Below are positions 1-9,094 of a DNA stretch of 20,955 nt, piece by piece. A model generated the notes under the pieces. That model was given only the letters and a program-made list of their open reading frames with translations, made no database searches and was not told the origin of the DNA. The DNA is taken from NCBI GenBank assembly GCA_036939755.1, contig JALLAZ010000151.1:1-20955 (forward strand). The letters run 5' to 3'. This stretch comes from Stephanodiscus triporus (lineage: Eukaryota; Bacillariophyta; Thalassiosirophyceae; Thalassiosirales; Thalassiosiraceae). The first letter of the stretch is position 1, and every line of letters begins with the position of its first letter. The position numbers and the translations under genes were made by a program.

Positions 1-655
1 ATTAGTGTAGTGTAACTAGTAAGTGTATGAAATGTTACAGATTCCCTCAGGTCCATTATCCATCGCACGGAGCAACTGCAGTTGCTTTTCGTGGTTGTAT
101 TCTGAAAAATGCTCCTCCGGCCCTGTAGGTCTGGGTAGGAACTGGTACTTTTTGCTTCAACCACACAAACACATCCGCAGCCAAACCATGGTGCGATGGA
201 GCAAAATGCCATTATCAACAACTTCACCCTCCCCATCAACGCCCTCTGGTACATATACATCATATGTTGAACTACTATATCCCTCCCCCACGCAAGTGCA
301 AATGGTGCAGGGGGGCGCTTGTTGTGCCAGCTCTATCCATCAGCATTGTCCATGTTGAGGCTATCAATGGGCCCTCAGAATCAACAAAGGTGCAAATCCC
401 AACCCCATTGCTGCTTTCTGGGCCCTCAGTCAGAATCAATGAAGAAACAAAGCCCAATCTCATTGCTGCAGCTCATGAAATTGGCAGGCATCCCCCATGT
501 CAAGGCCATCATTGGGGCCTCACCATTGATGTACAAACAGAGTCCAACCCAATCATTGCCACACACAAAACTGGCTAAAAAACAACCGTGCAACCGTTGG
601 CAGCGCAACCTGTCTCGACAGGTCAATCCCATTGTTCTAGATGGTTCTATGCAGT
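1..655. other. Gene-poor left edge with degenerate repeats
   Basis: No convincing gene is seen here. Open frames on both strands are short, overlap one another and have no recognisable motif. The stretch holds degenerate direct repeats (about 369-575, listed separately) and a perfect short inverted repeat at 609-622 (CCTGTC, two-base spacer, GACAGG). It looks like decayed repetitive or intergenic DNA. A gene running in from beyond position 1 cannot be excluded. Confidence 0.5.
369..575 (+). repeat. Degenerate direct repeats (three copies)
   Basis: Three diverged copies begin near 369, 420 and 514, each with a GGGCCCTCA-like or GGGGCCTCA start. An AC/AA-rich middle follows, then a CATTGCTGC or CATTGCC segment. 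Copies two and three are about 95 bp apart and also share a following AAATTGGC / AAACTGGC segment; copy one is shorter (51 bp). In one plus frame the copies translate to similar short peptides. The mismatches suggest an old tandem duplication or the remains of a repetitive element. Confidence 0.4.
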
Positions 656-1084
656 AGTATGCTGCTGGGCCTTTTTTGGATGATTCAACTTGGCAGTGTG
701 TTAGTGGAGCATAAGGAAGAGTTGATGAGAGTCAGCAGCAATGGAGAAGAGATCGATGCTTCAATGGTCACAGGGGGGGCCTTTGTGTGGATCAAGTTGG
801 CAAGGCGGCATTTTTGATGCGGCAGAGAGATCAACCTTCTTGATTTCTTGATTGATCGGGAGGGGAGCACGGTGTGGCCTCAAAGGAAGAAGAAGGAAGA
901 AGCTGTGGTAGACTGCTCTCTTCACGAATGTCAGTTGTCTCCCCCTGTTCTGTCCACGGCATTGAAAGACCATTACGATGTTACACTTGCGTCCATCACA
1001 GTGACCAATTTCCCTCTTATTGAAGAAGCCTTGGAAGCTTTCCGCTTATGGAAAATCCATTGCTTATTACAGCTCTCCAGCCCT
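656..1084 (+). pseudogene. Possible broken coding frame, family not recognised
   Basis: One plus-strand frame from about 656 to 1084 reads like protein, with mixed hydrophobic and charged residues and little low complexity. It includes segments such as GGAFVWIKLARRHF, FLIDREGSTVW and NFPLIEEALEAFRLW. It is interrupted by an in-frame TGA at 815-817 and has no clear start. I do not recognise a family. It lies directly upstream of a bicupin pseudogene, so it may belong to the same decayed locus, but no cupin motif is visible in it. It could also be a chance open stretch. Confidence 0.22.
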
Positions 1085-1173
1085 TTGCTGTATCCTCACC
1101 GTTGCAAAAGAAAGATCATGTCTGCCAGAACAAGAGTTTTAGTAATTTTATACACATTTTATTATTGGTGATC

Positions 1174-1673
1174 ATCGTTCAAGAGGATGGAACTGAGATG
1201 ACCTTCTGTGCCGGGGAGGCCTTCGTCATACCAAAGGGCGTGCCAATCTTGTTGAAGCAGACAATGAGCGTTCGGAAGTTCTACCTTGTTATCGTCTACG
1301 AGGATATCAAAGCTGGCATGCAGGAGATGCTGAAGATACGCCGGATTGACCAATGAAGGATATTCCCAATTCCCGAGGGGTGTATGCCGGCTCAATTGGA
1401 TGGTTCAGGGCTGGAATCAAGGATAAGATTCTAATGTCGTCGTCGCCGCCGTTCCCAGAGAACGAGCTACTGCACATCCTCGAGGGCGATGCCACCATTA
1501 CAACTGATGTTGATGGTGCTCGTGATGGAAGCAATGTGTGAACCAAGGGGGGGTTGACTGCTGAAGGGGAGCATGGGCGACGTGCTGGCGATCTTCTGCT
1601 CGTGGGATCCCTTGGCCACCAAATGAGAACACTCGGGGACGTATTTTTCTATTTCATAGAGTCAGACATGTAA
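1174..1673 (+). pseudogene. Bicupin (DUF861-type) pseudogene
   Basis: Two cupin halves are readable. From about 1174 to 1353 one frame gives the C-terminal half of a cupin: an EDGTEMTF strand, then CAGEAFVIPKGVP (the AGD..hxPkG-like turn), then SVRKFY. From about 1351 to 1673 another frame gives a second cupin: GSIGWFRAG, PFPENELLHILEGDATITT (the E-x-hhhLEG strand), then RAGDLLLVGSLGHQM and a terminal TAA at 1671-1673. Three lesions are seen. The N-terminal half of cupin 1 is absent. The frame changes near 1350, where frame 1 stops at 1354-1356. An in-frame TGA lies at 1539-1541 inside cupin 2. DUF861 cupins are small metal-binding beta-barrel proteins; bicupin forms exist. Unannotated introns could explain the frame change but not easily the TGA. 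Confidence 0.6.
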
Positions 1674-1903
1674 TTTCAACTCAGGCTTCCACACACACAT
1701 ACCAGTGAGGCTTTACTGATGATTATCATTGGTGATGCATCATAGCCGAGGAAATTGTCAAAAATATCATCAAGTAACAAAATTCATTCTATCTCTGGCG
1801 CAATATCGTATCTTCTGGTTTCGATCAATAAGCATAATTTCTGCATTAATTACACACTCTTATCCCGCACTGAAAAAACAACTGATGGTGAAACTTTTCC
1901 CCT

Positions 1904-2732
1904 TCACTGAAATGAATCTCCACCATCTGTCACTCCCTTGCTCATCATCTCATCTAACAGCCTTCGTTGTATATTGAGTCTGTCCATCACCGCACTCGCC
2001 TCGGCTGCATCGATCGCAAATATCCTCAACACGTCGAGGGGGATGTAATCCAACGTCTTCTCATGAGTGGCCCTAAGGAACAGCTTCGGCGCCTTCCCGG
2101 CATTGTATGCCTGCGCCCAGCGCTGGGCGCAAAGGCACCAAATATCGCCCTCATTCAGGCCTGGGAAGTTGTACTGTGGCATGGGAGTGCTGAGATCGTT
2201 CCCCACGGACTTCGAGTATGCCAGAAAATCGTCGGTTACGCGCACGCACACCGTGTGGCGGCCCATGTCCATATCTCCGGTAGCTAATGGTTGAGTGCAA
2301 GGGGACGTCGTTCATCTTGAGGCGTTCGATACGCGTTCGACGAGATCGGAAGCGAGGAAACTGGCGAGCGAGCATAGCAAGCGCAGGCATTCTCATTCTC
2401 GTGTGATACAATCAGTAGTCGTACTTATTTTCTTGTTACTTACCACACAATCCATTTCTGTAAAATCCCGTCCCGATTCCCGACCCTCCGACGTCAGAGC
2501 AGCAACACGATAGCTCGGTGCCGAGGACGTTGTAGCCGGAGTGCTTCGTCCCCACATCGGCAACGTCTCCTTCGTCCTCACGTTCCGCCATCAAACGACG
2601 AGCGGCCGCGTGATGATGCCGGACGTGTCCCGCTCCCAATCCATGCGACCACGCAGCGGCCCTTGATGTCAATAGAAACACTACCACGATCAGAGTTCGA
2701 GTAGGACGTGTCATCGTGTTATTATTGGACAT
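1904..2732 (-). CDS. DUF2237 family protein, probably plastid-targeted
   Basis: Two exons, 2732-2444 and 2283-1904, separated by a 160-nt GT-AG intron (GTAAGT donor at 2443, AG ending at 2284), give 222 residues. The join restores the DUF2237 core: YNVLGTELSCC and FYRNGLC in exon 1, then RHTVCVRVTDDFLAYSKS.GNDLSTP, NFPGLNEGDIWCLCAQRW and LRATHEKTLDYIPLDVL in exon 2. The Cys residues and the GD.WCLC.RW motif are typical. The biochemical function of DUF2237 is not known. The first in-frame ATG is at 2732; longer frames lack an ATG. A hydrophobic N-terminus (TLIVVVFLL) is followed by SRAAA/W, a plausible signal peptide with an aromatic +1 residue as in diatom plastid precursors; plastid location is inferred. 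It is divergent from the DUF1826 gene, 146 bp away. Confidence 0.85.
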
Positions 2733-2878
2733 GATGTAAGGAACAGCGCGGCGCGGGAGAAGGGTTCTCACGTACGAGTGAAGGAGGGTTTATTCCTGCG
2801 TATGTCGTATATCGTACAGTACTTCTTTGAATCCCACCAACATCAACTCAATCGCGTCTTATCTTATTTCATGCCACA
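2733..2878. promoter_or_regulatory. Shared head-to-head upstream region
   Basis: These 146 bp separate the start codons of the DUF2237 gene (leftward) and the DUF1826 gene (rightward) and must contain both 5' UTRs and core promoters. The stretch has GTAC/CGTA-rich partial inverted repeats around 2770-2822 and one TTTGAA at 2825-2830. No clear TATA box is seen. Confidence 0.5.
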
Positions 2879-2900
2879 ATGTTGTTGTTTGCGCAGATGA
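2871..2900 (+). promoter_or_regulatory. Short upstream ORF overlapping the DUF1826 start
   Basis: An ATG at 2871, 8 nt before the annotated ATG and in another frame, opens a nine-codon uORF that ends in TGA at 2898-2900. This TGA overlaps the in-frame Met7 codon of the main ORF (2897-2899) as ATGA. The arrangement could favour leaky scanning or reinitiation at Met7. Translation of the uORF is not demonstrated. Confidence 0.35.
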
Positions 2901-4033
2901 AACACTCCCTACTAGCGTTGCAAATTGGATTGTGGTTTCATCCCGGCGCCGTTGGCGCCTTGGTGCTAACAACGGAGCCGAAAAATCGTCATCGTGGGCG
3001 GAGATTCAAGGGTTCGTTGTCGTCGTCGCTTATGGGTCAATCGTCAGTGGCATCACCTGTGTCATTGTCGTCCTCTAATGACAACCTCGTCGAATCGTTG
3101 CCGGTAATAAGACGGCATCAGCGACATTCCGTCTTCTCGGAAACTAACGTCGTGTCAAAATTCATGCCCTTTCCACATCGAGAACTTTGTCGGCGAAGTC
3201 TGCCAACACCACCACCCTCCGAGGTTCACCAGCGCAAGCCGAACAGACGGTTTTGGGAGTTTCCATTCCACCTCGAAAACGAAAACGAGAAACGCCATGA
3301 TGCTGGACCGGTATCACCATTACTACGCAAAGATGTGCGTGTTCAATTTGACGATCCTACGATTGGTGCACATCAGCTTCTCGAGCGATGCGGAGTCATT
3401 ATCTCCAAAAACGATGAACGATCTCATCTAACATCTGAAACAATCACGGCGGAAGAAACTGAAACAGTAGAACATCTCGCAAGTGTCCTTTCCTTCTTCC
3501 AATCCGTGGCTGCTGCTGCGGAATCTCCCAGTGGTACCAGCAACAACGTAAAATGCATGGCACGAATTGTATCTACGGTCGGTTCCTCGGGTGTGAAATG
3601 TCCACGATGGCACGCGGATCACGTACCAGTAAGATTGGTCATGAGCATTCTAGGACCCGGATGCGACTATATACAGGAGAATATCTCAACAGAAGAATCT
3701 CGACGACTACCTCGAATTGTAAATCGTCGAGCGCTCAACAGTCTAGATGTAGATGACACGATGAAGGCAAATGATATTATTGTTCCGCCTAGTTTACTGT
3801 ACAAAGGCAGAACACAAGGGGAGGGGAGTAATTCAATAATAAAACATGCACGGGAAGGAGAGGCAGTATTGCTCATGGGCAGGAAATGGGAAGACGAACC
3901 CGCAGCTCAGCCACCTGAGTTGGAGGATGGGGATGCACTATATTCCAACTTGGTTCTAGCAGCAGTTCATCGCTCCCCTACGTTGATGCCATACCAGGAG
4001 AGGATCCTGTTGACAGTAGATTTGGTGGATTAG
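2879..4033 (+). CDS. DUF1826 family protein
   Basis: Single-exon frame of 384 residues. The C-terminal half carries DUF1826 hallmarks: CMARIV near 225, CPRWHADHVPVRLVMSILGPG near 240-258 (a conserved R/W-H-x-D..P.R segment), an alternating strand region with EAVLLMGRKWE, then AAVHRSP followed by ERILLTVDLVD at the extreme C-terminus. The H-x-D and later H-R-S residues resemble a metal-site arrangement, but no reaction is established. From memory, bacterial DUF1826 genes can occur beside COG0523 zinc-metallochaperone genes; no such neighbour is here. The N-terminus (KHSLLALQIGLWFHPGAVGA) is signal-peptide-like, and residues 30-150 are poorly conserved and basic. Met1 at 2879 or Met7 at 2897 could be the start. 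Another frame stays open past the stop to 4179 (see findings). Confidence 0.8.
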   Translation: MLLFAQMKHSLLALQIGLWFHPGAVGALVLTTEPKNRHRGRRFKGSLSSSLMGQSSVASPVSLSSSNDNLVESLPVIRRHQRHSVFSETNVVSKFMPFPHRELCRRSLPTPPPSEVHQRKPNRRFWEFPFHLENENEKRHDAGPVSPLLRKDVRVQFDDPTIGAHQLLERCGVIISKNDERSHLTSETITAEETETVEHLASVLSFFQSVAAAAESPSGTSNNVKCMARIVSTVGSSGVKCPRWHADHVPVRLVMSILGPGCDYIQENISTEESRRLPRIVNRRALNSLDVDDTMKANDIIVPPSLLYKGRTQGEGSNSIIKHAREGEAVLLMGRKWEDEPAAQPPELEDGDALYSNLVLAAVHRSPTLMPYQERILLTVDLVD

Positions 4034-4352
4034 AAAAATGTGAGCAGATATCGCCGACACGAGAAAAAAGCTCTACCTTACCAAGTTCTATCGTACCACG
4101 ATTGGATGCGCATTTCAACGAGGAAGAGGCAGCTGTAATGTCGACGATGATGGAACGTCTCGTTCGACACGTTAGGTGATTCGGGGGAAAAACTGAGTTG
4201 TTCCAAAATAACCTCTACAATACCCAAATTGCGTGAGGAAGGCTCTTGCCAATATTGATGAAACTTCAAGTAATTTTTATTTTATGAATAGTCACATCCA
4301 CATCCACATCCACATCCACATCCATGCACAGAAAGGTTGAATTTGTCTCTTT
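4034..4352. other. Convergent intergenic region with hexamer repeat
   Basis: This is the region between the stop codons of the DUF1826 gene (+) and the CXC gene (-). It should contain both 3' UTRs. The first 145 bp are open in one plus frame that begins inside the DUF1826 gene. The right part holds the CACATC repeat. No gene or RNA was recognised. Confidence 0.5.
4293..4322 (+). repeat. CACATC hexanucleotide microsatellite, five units
   Basis: Five perfect tandem CACATC units plus a partial sixth lie about 30 nt beyond the CXC gene stop codon, probably in its 3' UTR, where the transcript would read GATGTG repeats. Confidence 0.9.
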
Positions 4353-7300
4353 CTACAACACATTACTTGTCCACAATGCTTTGTCGAATGAAACGTCGCA
4401 CCACCGTTTTGAGACGATCGATGCATTGAAAAGATCGTCGTTCGTAAGGTAGGAGAAAACCATGAGGGCAGTAGTCTTCGTTTGACTGGGCACGTCTGGA
4501 CCGAAGTAGGGCTCCTTCCCCTCTGAAGTGTCCTTGCTTCTCACATCATCAAGTCGTCGTTGAAAAGAGTGAGTCCTGGGTTTCGAAGCCACGTAATGCC
4601 TGCTGTAGCGCTGTGACGGTTTTTGCGGCGCACTCCACGGCTGATGCTGCTCTTGGGGCCTCGACGCACCATCTGCCATCAAAACCGAGTATATTGGGTG
4701 TGGCGGCGCCATGCCATGGTACATCATCGGCGACTGCTGAATCATGCCAGCAGAATGGGGATAGTGTGACGGATGATAACCCTGGTGATGAGGACTAGAA
4801 CCAAACGCGACAAGTGGGCTCGTTTTCATGGGACCGGTAGACATTCCACGGAGTGGTTCGTGCACAATGGGGGACTGCGCCCACACCATCGTACCGTCAG
4901 ACAACATGTCCGGTCCACCCTTCCAAGCCTGCTCGGCGGATATCATGGCAGTCTCGGCACCCTTGTGATCCTTAATCTTCCGCCTACGGTCTATCAAGGC
5001 CTGACTGCCTACATAATTCTTACAGTTGACGCACTTGCATTTTGGCCCGCACACAACGCTACCCTGGAAGCATTCACAGTATTTCTTGAGACATGAAGAC
5101 TTCTTGCACTTGCACCCGATTGCGTGGGTCGTCTCGGACATTTTTTCCTTGAACGCTTTGGGATTCTTCGCAACGGTATCCGCGATGGCCTTGTTACGAA
5201 TCGCCTCGAATTGGGGCGTGTTCTGACAGTTGTTGCACTTGCACCCATGGCAGTACTTCTCGGCCGCGAAGCATACACAGTAAAGTTTTAGACACTTGGA
5301 GTTTTTGCATGTGCAAGTCATTTGAGATGAGCTTTCGTTTTCGGCATTCTCCTTTCCTGTACCTCGTCGAGCAGAGGTGGCGGGTGACTCCCAACCAGGT
5401 CGCTGCGGCATATTGTGTGGTCCTCGTCGAGTAGGTGTGGTTGTGTAGCCAGCCATAGAGGTGGCCTCAGATGCATAATCAAACCTGATTGCGGCAACGG
5501 GCGGCTCATGTCTACCTAGAGACTTCTTCTTAGGAGCAGATACTGGACTTCCACGCAAAACACTATTAATGCCTTCGATTCCCCGTCGAACTTCGGTCGT
5601 GTCCATGCCGACGCTTCCAATCTTGACGCGCATCCCTGCTGCTGCCGAGTGTTTTTGCCACGAATGACCACTAGGAGTCTGGTCTCCCCGAGCTGGAGAA
5701 GAGTGTGATTCACTTCGATATGTTCTAGCAGCTGCAGCGTTGGCATCGCCTCGATCCGTCTTTCTCATGATGGGCGACCCTCGAATTGTGATTCCATCTT
5801 GGCTAGGACTGGCTGCACTTCTAAACGAAGATCGCAGTGGGCTATCCTGCGCAGATTGAAAGCGAGGCTGATACTGCGGACTTGAGGAGTCAGTATTACC
5901 GTCGCCGGCTGATTCGCCTACCTCACCAAAGAATGCGTGCATGTGACTTGGGGACCAAGAATCTGCATTAAAGATTTCACCTCCACCAAACGAAGACGAA
6001 TGAGTCACCGCCGCAGCTTGATACGCCGGCGCAGCATCTCCTTGGCGTTTCCGTGACGCGATTGTCGAACCTCGTTGGGGTGTGGTATCATATTCGCGCT
6101 CCTTAAGGGTGCGAACGGGGATGAAGAGTTTCAAAACAAGGAGTTAGATATGGAATGGCCCTGCTATTCAAACGGTAAAACAATCGACATTGAGTGGACT
6201 ATATATCCGTCCGAGGGATCTTACAATTGCGCCACGTGCGAACTCTCGTTGAGGCGAACCCCACGCCGAAGTCGAGGCGGAATATCTAGCCTCCGAATCC
6301 CTCTTCTTCTTGGACGACGGAGGCGAGAGCGGCCCACCCATCTCCTCTTCGTCGTACGACGATTCTGTCGTTGTCATGGTGGCATTGGCGTCGATGTTCT
6401 TCAGTCCCTTACGTTTCGCTGGGGTTCGTGAGCCCGGCGGCGTTTCCGACGGAGGAGGCACGGGATAATGCCCCTGCTGCTCTTGCTGTTGGTAGTGAGG
6501 ATGCTGTGGTGGATACATGCCGTAATACCCAGGATGTTGGCCCGTAGGAGCGGAAGCAGATGGCCATTGATGAGAGGGATAACCAACGGCGGGGGGCGGC
6601 GGATAGCCAGGGAAGGGCAATCCATGAGGACTTGACAAGGGAGGGTAATGATGGTATCCCGAAGCAGCGCCGATCACCGGATGATGATAGGGTTGGTACG
6701 CCGGATGGTACGGATATGGTGCAGCTTGATGCTGCTGCTGTTGACCTGGATACCCACTCTCGCTGGAATGTTGTTCCAGATGATGCTGGGAGCTCGTCCG
6801 CGGAGCTTCCTCCGGAGACGACTTCAGGGTGTGATCGGGACTGTCCTCGAACGACAGCTGCAACGCGGCGTGAATTTCCTCGTTGGAATCGTACCCGATT
6901 CCTTCTTTCGGGTGTGGCGCGAAGTCGCATGACCCATCAGGTTCGGCGCCGCCACGGTCATACGCCATGGCGTGCCTCGACACCTGGGAAGAGAGCGAAC
7001 CGACAAGAATCGATAAATAACAGGAACTTTTTAGCGAAAGAAAAAAAACTCATCACACACACGCACGCCCAAACGATTAAAAAATGCGCACAACTCACGG
7101 GCATTCTCGGCGGCGCCGAATGCAGCATTTGCTGACCAACTCCCTCGATCGATTCTCTAACCCCTTCATCTTCATCGTACGAGCCCGGCTCGTCCTCCCT
7201 GGATTTCGGAACGTGTACCACGCGACCTTCGTAATGACGTTTTTGTGTCGTCGACATGGCCATCCTGTCCCCCATGGCCGTATGAGGCGTGTAGATGGTC

Positions 7301-7905
7301 GGCGGGGACTGGAAGGACGGGTATTCAGTAATCTGTCTCGATCGCGAGATAGTATGACGTTGACGATAACGAGAACCTTCCTCGTCTTCCGAGTCCTCCT
7401 CCTCGGGCGGCGCTCCCTCCTCCGACGGGGGATAGGGATCCACCCCCGGATCGTCCATTCGCATCGTCGGTCTCGGCCGCGCGCGCATTGTCGTCGACGG
7501 GGGCGGCGAGAACAGATCCAGCATGCTCTCGTCATCCTCGTCTCCCGAGGACGACGATAAATTCTCCGCCGGCCGGACGGGAGGAGCGGACGACGGAGAT
7601 CTGGTGACGGGGTGGTGTCTCTCCTTGATTTTGCCGGACGAGGCGAAGGGGGTCGTTAACGCAAACGTCTCCCGACGCGTTTCCTTGGTGACTATCGGAG
7701 GAGCGAGGGTCGTCGTCCTCTGCGCGTGGTGGACGGAACCGGCGGCGTGGCCATCCTTGGGCGCGTCCGTGTCCTGGGGCGGCGGCGCGTTCGGACGCGA
7801 GAGATCCGGCGTCACGTCCACCGAGAACGAGGCCAGGGCGGCGACCGCGTCCTCGTCGTCCGACGCACCGCCGGGATCCTCGAGTCGTCGTGACGATCGC
7901 GACAT
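4353..7905 (-). CDS. CXC (Tesmin/TSO1/LIN54-type) protein with C-terminal F-box
   Basis: Three exons, 7905-7099, 6983-6225 and 6101-4353, joined by phase-0 GT-AG introns of 115 and 123 nt (donors GTGAGT and GTAAGA), give about 1104 residues. Residues 1-270 are acidic and Pro/Ser-rich; 270-520 are rich in His, Pro, Gln and Tyr; both are probably disordered. Residues about 783-882 hold two Cys-rich CXC repeats (CTCKNSKCLKLYCVCF...C.CNNC and CKCKKSSCLKKYCECF...CKCVNC). The linker contains KNPKAF, matching the RNPxAF linker of TSO1/LIN54 proteins. The family binds DNA through zinc clusters, with CHR-type TTYRAA as the LIN54 target, and acts in cell-cycle gene control in animals and plants. The last 42 residues (LMVFSYLTNDDL...IVSKRWCDVS...LW) match an F-box, the SKP1-binding module of SCF ubiquitin ligases. 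Nuclear location is inferred. Confidence 0.85.
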
Positions 7906-8040
7906 TATTCCCTACCGGCTATCTATCGATGATAATGCGCCCCTCTCTCTCTTCGGACGTAAGTATGGAAATGATGGATATCCGTAATCGGGTCTTATGC
8001 GCACATCTTCGTCTCCCTATTTATGCTCTCTCCTCGGCGG

Positions 8041-8066
8041 CGCTCTGACCATTGAACTAAGTCGCC
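8041..8066 (-). other. tRNA-like 5' segment (acceptor plus D-arm), incomplete
   Basis: Read on the minus strand, 8066-8060 could be an acceptor 5' strand. T8-A9 follow, then a well-formed D-arm at 8057-8042 (GTTC pairing with GAGC around AATGGTCA). The segment matches the pol III A-box pattern TRGYNNANNNG. The next five bases (CCGCC) find no partner for an anticodon stem, and no T-arm or matching 3' acceptor follows. It is either a truncated tRNA remnant or coincidence. Confidence 0.25.
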
Positions 8067-8186
8067 CTTGCCAAATTGTGACGTCTTGGCTGACAATTTT
8101 ACAATTTCCATCCACTCTTGTTTGTCAAATAATGTTTCTCCTCCCGGAACAGTCGTCGACCCCTAACATCTCAACTAGGAACAGAC

Positions 8187-8570
8187 TTCAAATTCATTCA
8201 TTCTATCAAACTCTTATCTCGTTTGGGACTCTATCTCTCTGTTCACGAGATACATGCAATTCAAATCGAGCCAAAATTCAAACCATTGCCCATCTTTCTG
8301 GCAGGGTTAGAGAAGCAAGCGGACCCGTGAGCCTCGCGTTGATAGGCGTGATCCACTCGGTTCGACGAACAAAAAAAATCGTCGAGGCCGATGTGACCGA
8401 TAGGAGGGAATTCGAGAAGGCGCCACATACGCGAAAACCCCGCCGTAACTTTCACGTAGGACCTTTTATGTACTTACTTTCAAAGAAGAACGGATCAAGT
8501 TCAAAAATGAGAAATCTATCCAGAGAAATGAAAGCTTACAGACATGTAGGTTAGTTATTTTCGATTTGAA
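8187..8570. promoter_or_regulatory. Cluster of CHR-like TTTGAA/TTCAAA sites
   Basis: Six copies of TTTGAA or its complement lie at 8187, 8260, 8277, 8479, 8500 and 8565, within 384 bp upstream of the CXC gene. TTTGAA is the classical CHR element recognised by LIN54 CXC domains, the family of the adjacent gene. Occupancy by this protein is inferred. Confidence 0.35.
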
Positions 8571-8674
8571 TCTCAGGTCTTGTATGGGGAACGATAGGCG
8601 CGAAAGTCTTATTTATCTCACCAAAAAATGAAAAATGAGACTCCCGATAATCAAATGTGCCGAATATAACGAAC

Positions 8675-8686
8675 TTTTGGCGCGCC
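8675..8686. promoter_or_regulatory. E2F-like site
   Basis: TTTTGGCGCGCC fits the E2F/DP consensus TTTSSCGC and lies in the shared upstream region of the CXC and RRM genes. Its function is inferred from the motif only. Confidence 0.35.
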
Positions 8687-9086
8687 CGAAGTTTTTTTGT
8701 TCGGGGATGGGGACGGATGGATGGGTCGACGTCACTCCTCCGCGCAAGGTTCCTTTTCTCTCCGCCCCCGCCCCCCGCGCCGCGGGGAGAGGAGGAGGAA
8801 TCGGGAGGGGAAGAGAACAAAAAACCACGCCACGCCAGAACCAGACGAGCCATCGGAAGTTCTTGAGATTCGGTGTCTTTGGTCCAGCTGCTGCTATTAT
8901 GGTACAATACAACTTGAACATAGAGATATTAGCTCCATCCGGTGTGTTCTCGAATGCTCGGATCGAATATATTATTATCTCTTTCCTACCAACGTTCATT
9001 AATTCGTTAGATTCCTCCTGCGCATTGGACATCAAGTGTCAAGATTCAACTCAACCACAACCCACAACGCAAAGGTTGAATTAAAA

Positions 9087-9094
9087 TTGGCGCG
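9087..9094. promoter_or_regulatory. Second, weaker E2F-like site
   Basis: TTGGCGCG, about 115 bp upstream of the RRM gene start, matches the E2F core less fully than the site at 8675. Confidence 0.25.

Noticed and set aside
1539..1541. TGA in cupin 2 as a selenocysteine codon
   Set aside because: The TGA is not at a conserved Cys or catalytic position of the cupin fold, no SECIS-like hairpin was evident nearby, and the locus has other lesions.
4293..4322. CACATC repeat as telomeric or CRISPR-like array
   Set aside because: The unit is a simple hexamer without spacers and does not match the TTAGGG type; it is an ordinary microsatellite.
7523..7987. Plus-strand frame opposite CXC exon 1
   Set aside because: Low-complexity antisense shadow of an acidic/Ser-rich coding exon, with no motif.
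7997..8554. 185-codon plus-strand open frame
   Set aside because: No domain, no plausible presequence and intergenic-like composition; the stretch is better explained as upstream DNA of the CXC gene.
8635..9084. Several overlapping open frames on both strands
   Set aside because: They mirror each other across a GC-rich Pro/Arg/Gly stretch and lack motifs.
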